A DNA stretch of 64,000 bases from Tupaia tana (GCA_026018925.1 JAKSZU010000026.1:13259127-13323126), one strand, 5' to 3'; positions 43,004 to 54,655 are shown, numbered from the stretch's first letter. Notes: generated by a model from the sequence alone, not told the origin. Program-made: numbers and translations.

Positions 43004-43285
43004 AGGAACCCTCCCCCCAGAAAAACCCTTCTGAAAATTAGACAGTTCAAGGGTCAAGTGAAACTCCTAGAGGGAGACACTAGCTTCCTGCAAATGATGC
43101 ATGTGATGGCTAACTGGAAAAATAAAAGAGGTAGACCTTGAATTTGTAGCCCAGTTCATGTTACAAAAGAAAGGATCCTTATGGTATAATTGCTCATCCC
43201 CGCCCTTCACCCAGTGGTGGGCTAGAGGAAGGAAATTGTTTAGTTCAGCTCTTATCCAGCCTTGCCCCACAGGTTCAAGCGGTAG
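43004..43285. other. Unique intronic stretch
   Basis: No feature seen. Confidence 0.4.
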
Positions 43286-43460
43286 ACTCTATGTTCAATA
43301 AAAGAAATAATGACAAGAACACAAACAATGACAAGAACCAATACTTACTGTGGTGACTCTATTCTAAATATTTTCCACATTCTAACTAACGTTATCTTAA
43401 ACACTTTTAATATAGTCTCTCTTTCCATAGGACCTAAAGAACTAAGCCTGTGAATATTAG
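43286..43460. repeat. Probable MIR piece
   Basis: 'accaatacttactgtggtga' and 'tattctaaatattttccaca' followed by 'ttctaactaacgttatctta' resemble the MIR 5' half. Confidence 0.5.
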
Positions 43461-43905
43461 AACATCTTTCTATCATTTGTCCATAAGAAATCATACGCAC
43501 TCATCCATGAGAAAATAAAAACAGTGTCGGAAAGGTATCCAGCTCTTCCTCTCTCAAGGCAAAGAACACACCATAGCACCCTCAGCATCTTGGCTGTATG
43601 CCCCCTGGCATCTTATTTCCCAATCATACAGGGATGAAGTAACTCTGAGTCCCTGCACAGGTAGTAAGAACATCTCACCTAGGGAGTGGATGGAACCCCA
43701 GTGGCATGACCAACAGCTGGGGTGAGGTATAGCACTGGTCGTCTGAGGTATTGGCTCTTCTGGTTTGTGCTTGTGTGTGTGAATGTGTGTGTGTAGTTCT
43801 CTCTGTGCGTGTGCATTTAACACTTATGCCATCCATGTGCCTGGCATACATATCTTCCCCCCCCACCCCCAAGTTTCTTTTGAGAGCAAGACAGAGAGAA
43901 AAATG
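43461..43905. other. Unique intronic stretch
   Basis: GT-rich near 43775-43795. A gtgaga donor-like site at about 43673 has a stop immediately before it in the only phase tried, so no exon is called. Confidence 0.35.
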
Positions 43906-44164
43906 GGACAAGCAGATGGCATAACGGTTACGTAGCTGGACTCCCACGTTGTGAACCACAGTTTGAGTCTCGGACCCGAGGCTTAAATCTCATGCTGGGC
44001 GTGGGTGCGTGCGTGCCCAAAATCCTGAGAGGAGAATGGAGGAGAAGGGATTGTGGTATGGCCATCCCCTCGGGAGTGGTTGTGGTATGGCCATTCCCTC
44101 TCGCTTTCTGTCTCTGGTGAGTGCACGTGCCCTATAACCAAAATCTCTTAAAAAAAAAAAAAAG
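43906..44164 (+). mobile_element. SINE family A with a 20-nt internal duplication
   Basis: The segment ttgtggtatggccatcccct recurs as ttgtggtatggccattccct some 29 nt later. Otherwise a normal copy ending aaaatctctt and poly(A). Confidence 0.88.
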
Positions 44165-44194
44165 GAAAAATAAAAGAAGAAAAAGAAAAAGAAA

Positions 44195-44395
44195 ACAAAA
44201 GGAAGACAGAGAGAGAGAGAGAAAGACAAGCACCCTCAACAGGGTCCTAAGCTCCCCTACTCCTCTTCAAGTCTTCCCACCAGTCAGGATCATGCATACG
44301 TGCCAGGTGTATACGGGTCAGCAGGGGAACCGAACTGGCAGTCTTCCACATGGACCCAGCATTGCTTGAGCAGCGCATTACCGCCGCACCTCAGA
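44195..44395 (-). mobile_element. SINE family D, reversed
   Basis: 'caccagtcaggatcatgcat', 'cttccacatggacccagcat' and the head complement 'tgcttgagcagcgcattacc', as in 16552-16803. Confidence 0.62.
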
Positions 44396-44590
44396 GCTGG
44401 CAGCATATGCATTTTAATTTATTTAATTCACAGCGACCCTGTGGGGTAGGTTTTCCAGTTCTCTGCATCTTCTAGATGAGGGCAATGTGACTCAGAGAGA
44501 TTAGGTAGCTTGCCCATATTCAGCCAGCTAGTAGGTGGTGAAGAAAGGATTCAGCCTGGCTCCAAAAGTCATGATAGAGTATACCGCCTG
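44396..44590 (-). repeat. MIR element
   Basis: 'cacagcgaccctgtggggta', 'tagatgagggcaatgtgact', 'cagagagattaggtagcttg' and 'cccatattcagccagctagt'. Confidence 0.8.
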
Positions 44591-44837
44591 TCACTGCGTT
44601 AGTTCAAGGGAGGGACAGACGACTGGGAAGCTGCTTCTGACGATCCCACACACTGCTGGGATAGAGCCGTGAGGAAATGAGTGCCTGTGGAAATATATTT
44701 GTAAGCATTAATTTTGGAATAACAGGGTTTAAACTGCCCGATCTTTTATTACTATTATTGTCACTTTGCTCTCATGTGGGTCATGGTTGGATGAGTGACA
44801 GAAGTGTCAGTTCCCCCCAGTGGGCTGCAGATCATTT

Positions 44838-45082
44838 TTTTTTTTTTTTGGAGAGGTTTTTGCTATAGGGCACCAGACAGACAGAGAGAGAGAGACAGAA
44901 AGCAAGAAATCACCCCCCAGGGGGGATGGCCACGCCGCAATCCCTTCTCCTCTGTTCTCCTCTCGGGATCTTGGGCACGCTCGCACACGCGCCCAGCGTG
45001 AGTTTTAAGCCACCGGATCTGGGATGCGAACCGCGGTTGACTACATGGGAGTCCAGAGACATAGCCATTACTGCTGGTCCCC
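44838..45082 (-). mobile_element. SINE family A, reversed
   Basis: Near-consensus with a 12-nt gap (ggcaccagacagacag) at the 3' side and a gap in the head; flank cagatcatttt duplicated. Confidence 0.9.
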
Positions 45083-45847
45083 AGATCATTTTCCATCTAG
45101 CCTCCCAAGCATTGCTCCTATTCACCATACTGGTGTTCTGCGGTTAGCTCAGTGAACTGGTGAGTTTTCTGGCTTTTTAATAGTTTAAGTGGAATTCTGA
45201 CTGCAAAACGTCAGTTAATATTGTAGAGAAGAACCAGACATACTAGTAGTCAAGGCAGCCTGCACTGGAAAAGGAGAAGAGGTTATAGACTTTGGCAATA
45301 GGTTCATCTGAGTGGAAACCATCCAGACAGTCACTGGAGATGCTGGCTAACGTTAAAGCAAATGGGGAGCCCAGAATGTTACCGAGTGGGACAAAGACTT
45401 TATGCAAAGAACCCTGGGGGTGGGAAGTGTTAGCTCTGACTCAGGCCAGCTCTGTCTGTGGCTTGGCCAGACCTGCTGGTAAATCCAGGGGGTCTTTCGT
45501 TCATGAACACTGTTTCTGTTTTGCTTTCCATGAACCGTGTATTTGCTGACAATGACTGTGCTAAAGTGAAAAGGGCCGAAAGTTCTATCTGAAATCTTTT
45601 CAAACTCCTAGACCACATTTCTTGCTTTCATTTCTTATGAGACGGGTTCATTTTGTTTCAAGGATTTATGAACTACCAGCTACTTTTCAGCAGCTGAAAA
45701 TCCATGGAAAGCTAGAGAACTTTGATTAAGTACAGAGAACCTTAAAGCCGAATACCTTGGGAATGTGTCCTAAGGAGCTGAAGTGTAGAATGATGTAACT
45801 CTGAATGTCCATCTAAGCTTGTTCCTATAGCCAAGAAGCCTGGTGAT
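45083..45847. other. Intronic stretch without repeats
   Basis: About 760 nt. No exon or repeat recognised. Confidence 0.4.
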
Positions 45848-45860
45848 AAGAAATTGGTTA

Positions 45861-46120
45861 GGGGCCAGCAGATGGCGTAGTGGTTATATCACTGGACTCC
45901 CATATGGCCGACTGCAGTTCGAGTCCCAGACCTGGTGGCTTGAAACTCATGCTGGGCACATCTGTGTGTGTGTCCAAGATCCGGGGAGGAGAATGGATGA
46001 GAAGGGATTACAGTGTGGCCATCCCTGCTGGGGGACAATTTCTCACTTTCACTCTTATTATCTCTGTCTCTCTCTTTCCAGTGAGCACATGAACCCTAAG
46101 GAAAAATCCTCTAAAAAAAG
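45861..46120 (+). mobile_element. SINE family A
   Basis: Complete copy. The flank aagaaattggtta is duplicated perfectly (45848-45860 and about 46123-46135), and the second copy abuts the family E SINE. Confidence 0.92.
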
Positions 46121-46134
46121 AAAAGAAATTGGTT

Positions 46135-46378
46135 AGATGTTTCAGACAGTGGTACAGTGGTAAAAACACAACACTGCAAGGCTGACCCACATGGGAAAGT
46201 TCCTGGTTCAAGCCTGAAGACCTCTTGGGCTCGTGTTGGACACACATGTGTCATGGTCTGAGGCTGACTGAAGGTGGGGATGGACCATGGTGCTGAGGCC
46301 CTGTTCGGAGTGTGTGCTCTCTTTCTCTGTCTCTCTCCCTCATGGAAGAAATAAATAAATAACCTTTTTGGGAAAAAA
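46135..46378 (+). mobile_element. SINE family E
   Basis: A different tRNA-like family: 'gacagtggtacagtggtaaa', 'gctgacccacatgggaaagt', 'tcctggttcaagcctgaaga', 'ctctctccctcatggaagaa' and 'ataaataaataacc'. One sibling at 56045-56285. Confidence 0.7.
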
Positions 46379-46387
46379 AGCAATTGG

Positions 46388-46538
46388 TGGGGCTAGCAGA
46401 TGGTGTAGCGGTTACGTTGCTGGACTCCCACATGTTTGACTGTGGCTCAAATATTTGACCTGGTTGCTTGAAACTCATGCTGGGTGCATGTGCATGCATG
46501 CCCAAGATCCTGGGAGGAGAATGGAGGAGGGAAAAAAA
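46388..46538 (+). mobile_element. SINE family A, 3'-shortened
   Basis: Head and first half only (to gaggagaatggaggag), followed directly by gggaaaaaaaattggtt. The body after the middle is missing although an A run is present, so either an internal deletion or premature tailing. Confidence 0.83.
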
Positions 46539-46544
46539 ATTGGT

Positions 46545-46975
46545 TCGGTTAGATAAGTTATGGCATTTTCTTACAATGGAGTATTATACAGCCATTAAAA
46601 TGGAAATGTTTGCTTGAATATTTAATATTAAAGAATTGTTCTTTAGGTATGATGATATTAATGTGCTTATAATTTTAAAAAGAGTCATTATCTTCTCTAA
46701 TAGTTGTTTAAATATTTACAGGTAAAATGGGATTATCCTTAATAATGGGAGAAAGAATGGAATATAAACAAATGATTATGAACCCATAATTACTGATTGA
46801 GTAATGGGTACATAGGAGTTCATTATATTATTATTTCTTGCTTTACAGATACTTGGACATTTTCATGCTACAAAATTTAAAGAATGAAGCTGTGAATGCA
46901 TGGAAGTTGTGGAAGATGTTCATAATCTTGCAAAATAAAAAGGTAAGTTACTAAGTAGTATATGCAGAATTAAAA
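46545..46975 (+). mobile_element. L1 3' end
   Basis: 'taagttatggcattttctta', 'caatggagtattatacagcc', 'attaaaatggaaatgtttgc' then an AT-rich 3' UTR with 'tactgattgagtaatgggta'. Standard end of L1 ORF2 plus UTR. Confidence 0.7.
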
Positions 46976-47021
46976 AAAAATACATGTGTATACATGAATG
47001 TGTAACAAATTATTTTGAGTT

Positions 47022-47255
47022 GTGCCAGCCCCATAGCCCGGTGGTTAAGGAAGCTGGATCCCATATGGCCAACCATGGTTAAATCCCGTACCTTGTAGAA
47101 CACACTGGGGACTTGTGCATGGGTGTCCCAAATACCAACAGGATGAAGAAATGGAGGAGAAGGGATTGTGGTGTGACTGTGCCCCAATTGAGAGATGCTT
47201 TCTCCTTCTCTCTCTCTGTCTGGCAAGCACACATACCTTCTGGCAATTAAAAAAA
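47022..47255 (+). mobile_element. SINE family C
   Basis: 'gccagccccatagcccggtg', 'ggatcccatatggccaacca', 'ggagaagggattgtggtgtg' and the end 'cttctggcaattaaaaaa'. Confidence 0.85.
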
Positions 47256-47409
47256 AAATCACGGATAGTTGATATGCTAAGATAGGAGTTATTCCTCTGA
47301 TTTGACCTGCTCTGTTTCTGACTGTACCTTGTAGCTTGGTATCACTTGGCACTGGGAGTAACATAAACTCTCTTTGAGAAGAATCACCATCTCACTTTTT
47401 AAGGCCAGA

Positions 47410-47440
<31 letters not shown>

Positions 47441-47640
47441 CGGACCCATTGGTGTTGTGCCTCTCCCTTTTAATTTTTCACTTTGTCTCCTATTCCTTTC
47501 TCTGTGTACTCCAAATCAGAAAATGCACACCATCCGTCTAGTCACCTGTCTGGAGTCTTCTCTGTTCTCACATCTTGCCGGGTAGAGGAGAGGATAGTAG
47601 ACTGGATAGGGGAGGTCCCTTGTAGCTTACACTTTGCACT
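47256..47640. other. Intronic stretch with a poly(T) run
   Basis: T run at 47411-47436; otherwise nothing recognised. Confidence 0.4.
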
Positions 47641-47745
47641 GTAAGAGCAGCCCCTATCTGTCCACTGTTGTATTCCCAGTGTCTGGTATGGAGCCAGGCA
47701 CACATTTATGCTAAATATCTGCGGAACGAATGCAGGAAAAGAAAA
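47641..47745 (+). repeat. L2 3' end
   Basis: 'ccactgttgtattcccagtg' and 'tctggtatggagccaggcac' followed by 'atctgcggaacgaatgca'. Confidence 0.6.
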
Positions 47746-47849
47746 TAGGAGTTATTCTTGGGTAGGGTAATGGTGGATGGTTTTATGTTTATCGATATCT
47801 ACTTCCCTATATTTTTAATTTCTCTAGGTTGTATTAATTGTGTATTTTT

Positions 47850-48105
47850 AAAAGTTCATTTTATTGATGATTGAGATAGCTTGTACATGCAAGGGAGAAA
47901 GAGAGAAAGAGGGAGAGAAAGAAGCACCTTGTCATGCTACTCTCCCCTCTCCCTCGTGCTGCAGCCTGTCAGACCTTGGACGTGCATACACACAACCAGC
48001 ATGCTTTCAGACTGACCTGGGAATTCAAACCCGTGGCTGGCCACATGGCTCCCAGCACTGCAGTTCAGTCTGCTACCAACTGTACCATCTGTCTGGGCTA
48101 TTTGC
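47850..48105 (-). mobile_element. SINE family D, reversed
   Basis: 'tgatgattgagatagcttgt', 'ttcagactgacctgggaatt', 'ctggccacatggctcccagc' and the head complement 'ctaccaactgtaccatctgt'. Confidence 0.62.
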
Positions 48106-48125
48106 ATATTTTAAGTCTTTCAATA

Positions 48126-48205
48126 TTAGGTTATTGAGAAAGTCATGACATATTTGTGTATGTTTTTCTATGCAAAAAGACATCATGACTTTCCTGACGA
48201 CCCAA
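48126..48205. mobile_element. Palindromic mariner-like MITE, copy 4
   Basis: Left arm 'ttaggttattgagaaagtca', right arm 'catcatgactttcctgacga' ending cccaa. TA precedes the left end (48124-48125). The longest copy at 80 bp. Confidence 0.82.
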
Positions 48206-48795
48206 TCTATTGTGTGTGGGCAATCGTTTGGCCAAATCTGCTAAAGCTGAGCAGATGCAAACTCCATGAACCAACAACTCCACTTCTAGGTGCATTCCCA
48301 ACAGGAATGCATACATGTGATCAGAAAAAAAATTCAAGAATGTTTATAGCAGTTCTATTTGTAACAGCCCCAGAGTGGAAACACCCTAAATGTCCATCAG
48401 TACTAGAACAGGTAAGCTGTGGTGTCTCCACACAACGAAAGCTACACAGAAACTGGGATAGAACAAAGTAAGTTATGAGACAACATGGATAAATCTCGTA
48501 AACATAACGTTGAGAGAAAGAAACCAGATACTGTCCGAGTGCAGACTACATGGTGCTTCCATTTGTGTGAAGTTCCAACCAGGGGAGCTGGAAGTCAGGG
48601 TGGCAATTTTCTTTGGGCCACTGGTACCTGGAAGGGGACATGGGGAGGTTTTCTGGGAGGCCTGAGTAACGTTTCTGTTCTTAATGTGAAGGCAAGTTAC
48701 GTGGGTTTGTTTCTTTTATGAAAATTTACTGAGCTGTCTGTTTAATGACTTGTGTGCTTCCCTGTATTTTATTTCAATAAAAAGTTCAAAAGTAA
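48206..48795 (+). mobile_element. L1 (L1M-type) 3' fragment
   Basis: Clear L1 wording: 'caactccacttctaggtgca', 'gaatgtttatagcagttcta', 'tttgtaacagccccagagtg', 'gaaacaccctaaatgtccat', 'acatggataaatctcgtaaa', 'tgtgaagttccaaccagggg', ending 'tgtattttatttcaataaaa'. About 590 nt; a MITE lies at its left edge. Confidence 0.85.
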
Positions 48796-49184
48796 TATGA
48801 GGCTTATTGCGTGCAGCATCCACCCTAAGGGGCGGAGTAGAGCTTCTTCATGCAGCCTGTGGTCATATCCATTAGAGCAATGCTTGTTCAACAAACCCAA
48901 TAGGACGAGATTTAAACTTGATACGGAAACCCAGGACTACCGGATGCATCTGCATGACCTCCACTTATGAACATCCTGACTTTTCCACCCCATTACATTT
49001 GCTCCAGCTGTCCCTACAACATGAATCCCCAAGGCTCAGAATGTAAGAGCTGGTGTAACAAAACTGGGTCTGAGGCTGAGCTCTGCCCGTGGCCCCAGGA
49101 GTGGGCACGGGGAGAAATTCATGAGCTTATGATCATATGGTAAAATGGCTACAGTCACTCAGGGACTATGAATGACAGCATAGA
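48796..49184. other. Intronic stretch, no feature
   Basis: Nothing recognised. Confidence 0.4.
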
Positions 49185-49395
49185 CGTGGCTCCATTTGTT
49201 GAACACTTGCCAGGTGTCAGGCATTGTTTTAAGTGCTTTGCATTATTAGCTCATTGAATCCTTAACCAGCCCTGGGAGCTGGAGCAAGTATTTTTGCAAT
49301 CCCCACTTTGGGGCTCAGAGAAAGTAGGCAGCTTGCACATTACCATGCAGCTTGTCAGTGGTAGAACTGGGTTTTGAACTCAAGCAGTCTGTCTC
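49185..49395 (-). repeat. MIR element
   Basis: 'acacttgccaggtgtcaggc', 'attgttttaagtgctttgca', 'tggtagaactgggttttgaa' and 'ctcaagcagtctgtctcaaa'. Confidence 0.82.
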
Positions 49396-49541
49396 AAAGC
49401 CTGGATGGACTCATGAAACAGAAGGCAGGCCTGTGCTTGCTGTACTAAGCCAGGTTTCCTTCCGATTCAGCCTGCCACCTGTTTTTTTTTTCAAGGATGG
49501 ACCACATTTTCCTTTCCTCTTCCTTCCCTCAGCCTGGTTCC

Positions 49542-49873
49542 TTCCTTCCTTCCTTCCTCCCTTCCTTCCTTCCTTCCTTCCTTCCTTCCTTCCTTCCTTC
49601 CTTCCTTCCTTCCTTCCTTTCTTTTAGAGGTTTTTTTCCTACAGGGCACGTGCACTCTCCAGAAAGACAGAGAGACAGAGAAACAGAAAGCGAGAAATCA
49701 CCCCCCAGAGGGGATGGCCACCCCACAGTCCCTTCTCCTCCATTCTCCTCTTGGGATCTTGGGCACGCACGCACACGTGCCTGGCGTGAGTTTAAGCCAC
49801 CGGTCCGGGACTCAAACTGCGGTCGACTGCATGGGAGTTCAGTGACATAGCCATTACGCTAACTGCTGGTCCC
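49542..49873 (-). mobile_element. SINE family A whose tail became (TTCC)n
   Basis: The target duplication cctcagcctggtt lies outside the TTCC run (about 49529-49541 and 49875-49887), so about 80 nt of TTCC/CTTT units (49543-49620) are the remodelled poly(A) tail of this reversed SINE. Confidence 0.9.
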
Positions 49874-49934
49874 CCTCAGCCTGGTTTCTAGAAAAAAGGA
49901 ATTTTGAAGCATTCATTTATTCACTTGTTCAACA

Positions 49935-50495
49935 TATATTTATTTGTTTTATTGCCATAGGGCATTTGAGCTTGGCAGAGAGAGATGGAGAGAGAGGGAG
50001 AGGAAGAAAGGAAGGAAGCACCTCCAAATGTGGTGTGGCCCTGCCATAATACTCTCTCCACTTCTCCATACTATTGAATTTCAGGCATGTGCATACATAC
50101 ACTCATTGTGCTTCTCAAGCCACCAGGGCTGAGATTCAAACCATGCAGGGAACCGGCAGTTAGCGTAATGGTTATGTCGCTGGACTCCCACGTAGTCGAC
50201 CGCGGTTCGCGTCTCAGACCCGGTGGCTTACAACTCACGCCAGGCGCGTGTGCGTGCGTGCCCAGGATCCCGAGAGGAGAATGGAGGAGAAGGGATTGCG
50301 GCGTGACCATCCCCCCTGGGGGGTGATTTCTCGCTTTCTGTCTCTCTGTCTCTCTCTGTCTGTCCGGCGAGCGCACGCGCCCTATAGCGAAACAAAACAA
50401 AACAAAACAAAACAAAACAAAAAAAACCTCTCCAAACCATGCAGTAGGCCGCATAAGATTGACTCCCTTAATCACTAGGCCATGGAGCCGTCACT
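49935..50495 (-). mobile_element. SINE family C interrupted by a family A SINE
   Basis: Left part to 50148 ('attgccatagggcatttgag', 'aagccaccagggctgagatt'), right part from 50434 ('gtaggccgcataagattgac', 'atcactaggccatggagcc'). Confidence 0.87.
50149..50433 (+). mobile_element. SINE family A nested in family C
   Basis: Near-consensus copy with (AAAAC)n at 50390-50426 lying before the 'aaaacctctcc' end. Host aaaccatgcag is duplicated (50138-50148 and 50434-50444). Confidence 0.93.
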
Positions 50496-50504
50496 CAACA
50501 AATA

Positions 50505-50690
50505 TTTGTTACACAACAAGTATGTTTTAAACACTGTCCGAGAGGCAGTGGCAATATATCAGTAAGCAAAAAAAAAACTATTTGGCTTCTGTTCTTATGG
50601 ACCTTTAGTCTAGCATAAGAAAAGGGCTTGCTTCAAATGACTAAAATAATATAATAATAATAATAATGCAAACTATACACATTAAAGAAG
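50505..50690. repeat. Old L2-like relic and (AAT)n
   Basis: 'caacaaatatttgttacaca', 'tttaaacactgtccgagagg' and 'ttctgttcttatggaccttt' follow an L2 pattern; (AAT)n at 50648-50667. Confidence 0.5.
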
Positions 50691-50855
50691 CAGTGAAATG
50701 TGGAACAAAGGCCTAGGAGCACATGCAAATTCCAGCTCTGCTACAAACATGCTTGGTCATCTTGGACGAGGCAATTCATCTTTTTTGTCTTAGCCTCCTT
50801 ACTTGGGTCATGAAGACCTTAAACTAGATTGTCAATTCCTAAAGTGGCTTCCATT
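50691..50855 (+). repeat. MIR element
   Basis: 'gcaaattccagctctgctac', 'catcttggacgaggcaattc' and 'gtcttagcctccttacttg'. Confidence 0.75.
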
Positions 50856-50919
50856 GACTGCCACCTGTAGGATGTGAATTTATGATTGCTTTGCATGAGG
50901 ATAAAATGATCCATTGTTG

Positions 50920-51085
50920 GGACCGCAGGTGGTGAGGTGGTTAAGGGCACTGGGCTCTCACATGGCTGACTGTGGTTCAAGTCCCAGACCTGGCAGCTTG
51001 TTTTCTCACTTTCTCTCTCTCTCTCTGTCCCTCTCTGGTCAAATGAAAATAAACAAATAAAAGTTTAAAAAAATATTTAAAAAAA
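50920..51085 (+). mobile_element. SINE family B
   Basis: Head 'gggaccgcaggtggtgaggt', 'ggttcaagtcccagacc', short tail ctctctggtcaaatgaaaat. Flank aaaatg-tccattgt is duplicated. Confidence 0.87.
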
Positions 51086-51649
51086 TGTTCCATTGTCAAA
51101 TGACTTGCTGTTTCTTCATAACCTTTTGGTCCTTGCTGTTCTTTTTTTATTTCTTGACACATAGTCTTGTGGATGCTGGCTTGTGCCACCCAGATTCCCC
51201 TTGCCAGACAGAGGCTCTCATTTCCCTAGTTTCTGATGTTCTTTGGAAAACTTGTAGCTGAATTCTTCCTCAGGAACTTCCCTAAATAAAGGAAGCTACC
51301 TCAGTAAAGGGTAAGCCTCTCTATAGGAGAAACCTGTATCTCACAACTGGTTTCTGCAAAAGTGAAAAGGTCTGGTCCTCTTGTCTCAAACTGGGACATT
51401 TATGAAGGGCCATCTTAGCTCTAGAGCAATTAATGGGATTCTCTGAAGTGTCTGTAGTGATTGCTCCTCAGTTGACCTTCTCCCTCTACCCAATCCTGCA
51501 TCTCTTACTTGCTCCCAGGTGTTGCTTCTACGAATACTTTCCAATGAGTCACCTGCATGCGCATCTCCATCTCAGTTTGTTTCCCAGGGAAACTGAATTA
51601 CTATAGATGGATTAGGAGTAATCCTTAGAAACAGACTCTAAAATGGGAT
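51086..51649. other. Intronic stretch
   Basis: Diverged; about 51470-51600 resembles an old LTR but is not assigned. Confidence 0.35.
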
Positions 51650-51830
51650 TTGAAAGCTGTATTAGCTATATTTTCATCTGGCGATGAGAACTGGTCCTGT
51701 GATATATTGAGCCAATGGTGCACATCTTTTCCAACTGCATGCTCAGTGCCATCATGTTGGTACCTTGGACTTGGCCATGGTAGGAATATTTACACCACAG
51801 AACTGAGTACACACTACTTATTAAGACTTA
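51650..51830. repeat. Second copy of the unnamed ancient repeat
   Basis: Parallels 3515-3770: 'gccaatggtgcacatctttt', 'ccaactgcatgctcagtgcc' and 'ggtaggaatatttacaccac'. Confidence 0.5.
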
Positions 51831-52083
51831 TTTCTCCTTCTTAAGAGCTGGATGTTAAATACTCTCCAGTGCACCACTGATCTTACCTCTAATGGTAGGT
51901 AGCGTACTGATAGCCTTAGGTATGCTGTAGCAGTGCAGTTGGTAAAATTTTTTATAGCGGTCAAAGGGGATGGGATACCTGTGGAAGTAAGTGCACGGGC
52001 AGACTCATACTCTGCAAAGACCAAGCTGTACAGGTGAGGACAGTATTGACCCACTAACCATTAAGTCGAGAAATTAATTTGAG

Positions 52084-52628
<545 letters not shown>

Positions 52629-52699
52629 AATTAAATTTATCCCTGTGAGATCTGTCCCCAAGTGGGGTGAACTTGTTATACAAAGCATGTGGATTCCAG

Positions 52700-52870
52700 A
52701 AGCAAAAAGAATGGTTGGAATTGGGTGTTGTGGTGCACCATCCAACTCACCCTTATAGAACAAAGTACCTCATCCTGCACCTATGGAGACTGTTGCCTAC
52801 CGAAGGCTCTCAGTTGAGCCCCTCCTTTGGAATTGCATGGGCACAAAGGTGAAAGCTCAAGACCAGCCCT
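52700..52870 (+). repeat. Possible 7SL-like or other old SINE remnant
   Basis: 'ttgggtgttgtggtgcacca' and 'gctcaagaccagccctgcac' vaguely follow a 7SL-derived order. Weak. Confidence 0.25.
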
Positions 52871-52884
52871 GCACTACCATGGTT

Positions 52885-53125
52885 AATCCCAGTGCTTTTA
52901 GAGCTGGAGCCCATGTGATAGGCTGTGGTTCGAATCCTGGCCAAGATGGCTTGAAAAACACACCATGCATATGTGCATTTATACCCAAAGTCCTGGAAGA
53001 GACGGAGAAATGGAGGATAAGGGATTGCAGTGGGCATGACCACACTCCACTAGGGAGTGCTTTCTCTCTCTCTCTCTCTGGAAAATGCGTGTGTCTTTTG
53101 GCAATTAAAAAAAAGAAAAAGTAGA
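52885..53125 (+). mobile_element. SINE family C
   Basis: 'gctggagcccatgtgatagg', 'tggttcgaatcctggccaag', 'gaaaaacacaccatgcatat', end 'ttggcaattaaaaaaaag'. The first part of the head is eroded. Confidence 0.78.
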
Positions 53126-54399
53126 AAAGGCAAGAGCCCCTTGCTCAATGCAGGACATCTCTGAAGGGCAGTCCTAGCCTCAGAGCTCCCCTGGGATTGG
53201 CCAAGGCCTCCTGTGGCAGCATCAACTCAACTCCTCCCGCTGCCCCATTCTTTGTCCTCACTCCCCAATAAACCACCTGAACGAAAACCTTCATCTTAGA
53301 CTATATTTTCCTGAGAACCCATCCTATGACAGATATTAAACACCAATGGATTTTATATCCAGTTTTTTATTTTGTATATATTTTTTCCATACTGGGGAGT
53401 TGCTCAAGGTCTACCACATAGCTGGAAATGGAAGTCTGTATTTTAATGATTAGGAAATGTTGAGCTACATGCATTTAAATAGGCTTCTTTAGTACAGGCT
53501 TTACAGAGCTTAACAATCCTTCTTTGCACTGGGAATCTCCAAGATAGGGGTGCAGTTCACAGCACCTCCCAGACATATGTGACTCAGAACACTTCTTCAT
53601 AGCACATCTTGTCGGGTGGGTGCCCTGTTCAACATACACAGGCAAACAGGGGAAAACGACTTGTGTTTTTATAGAGCTAAAATCCAGTTGGTCTCCTTAA
53701 ATCATTAGCTCCCTCTGCTCGTAGCTTGGGGGGAACAGAGGTTATCATTACTGCAATGATATTGAAAGTGATAAAAGAGTAATTATTGTTATTCCCTGTC
53801 AATATTTTATTTTCTTGACATGTCCTTTCTGATTGTAGTTGATCTGGACTCTCCCATTGGTAAAGGGGGGATGTGAATGAATCCAAATTCAGGCCTGGGT
53901 GTCCCCATCTCTCCCCAGCTCTGGGGAAGTCAGGTAGTGTGGGGTCTCTGCACTAGATCGTAGATAGTCTCTCTTTTTCTGTTGTGCATGCAAGCACACA
54001 TGCACGTACGTGCACGTACACACATTTAAACAGCAGGATAAATTATTCACCTAAGGATCCATTTACCTAGAAGTTTTGTAGGCAGTGCAGAGACTGAGTT
54101 AACTCATCTTCTTTGCCCAGAAGACAGATGTGCATGTTGTTTGTACTCTACTCAGTGAAGACCCACCCTCCATCTTCAGTGGTGAGGAGCACGTGTGTGC
54201 ATGGTCCAGGACCGCCGAAGGAAGGCCAAGGAATGCAGATGTCAGACTGAGGTCCTCTAGCCAGGCAGAGCTGGGTGGGACTACTGGGCTCTGGATTCCC
54301 TGGCTTCACCCCTGCTCCCAGAGCATTATAAAGACAAAGGAAAGGAGCTCAGGCAGAACAGAGGATTTCACATACTCTCATTTTGTTTTTTTGGGGGAG
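53126..54399. other. Intronic stretch with one LTR-like end
   Basis: 53255-53345 ('ccccaataaaccacctgaac', 'ttttcctgagaacccatcct') resembles a MaLR LTR end. The remainder is unique. An alternating acgtac/gcacgt block lies near 53998-54022. Confidence 0.4.
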
Positions 54400-54404
54400 T
54401 TTTA

Positions 54405-54655
54405 TTTTGAGAGATTTTTCCTATAGGGTGTGTGTGCTCACTGGAGAGACAGAAAGAGGCAGAGACAGAACGTGAGAAATCACCCCTCAGGGGGGATGGC
54501 CTCACTGCAATCCCTTCTCCATTTTCCTCTCAAGATCTTGGGTAAGCACGCACTTATGCTTGGTGTGAGTTTTAAGTTGCCAAGTCTGGAACTTGAACCA
54601 TGGTTGACTATGCGGGAGTCCAGTGACATCATCATTATGCCATCTGCTGGTCCTA
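54405..54655 (-). mobile_element. SINE family A, reversed
   Basis: 'cctatagggtgtgtgtgctc', 'gggggatggcctcactgcaa' and the head complement 'gccatctgctggtcc'. CpGs are largely lost, so an older copy. Confidence 0.87.
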
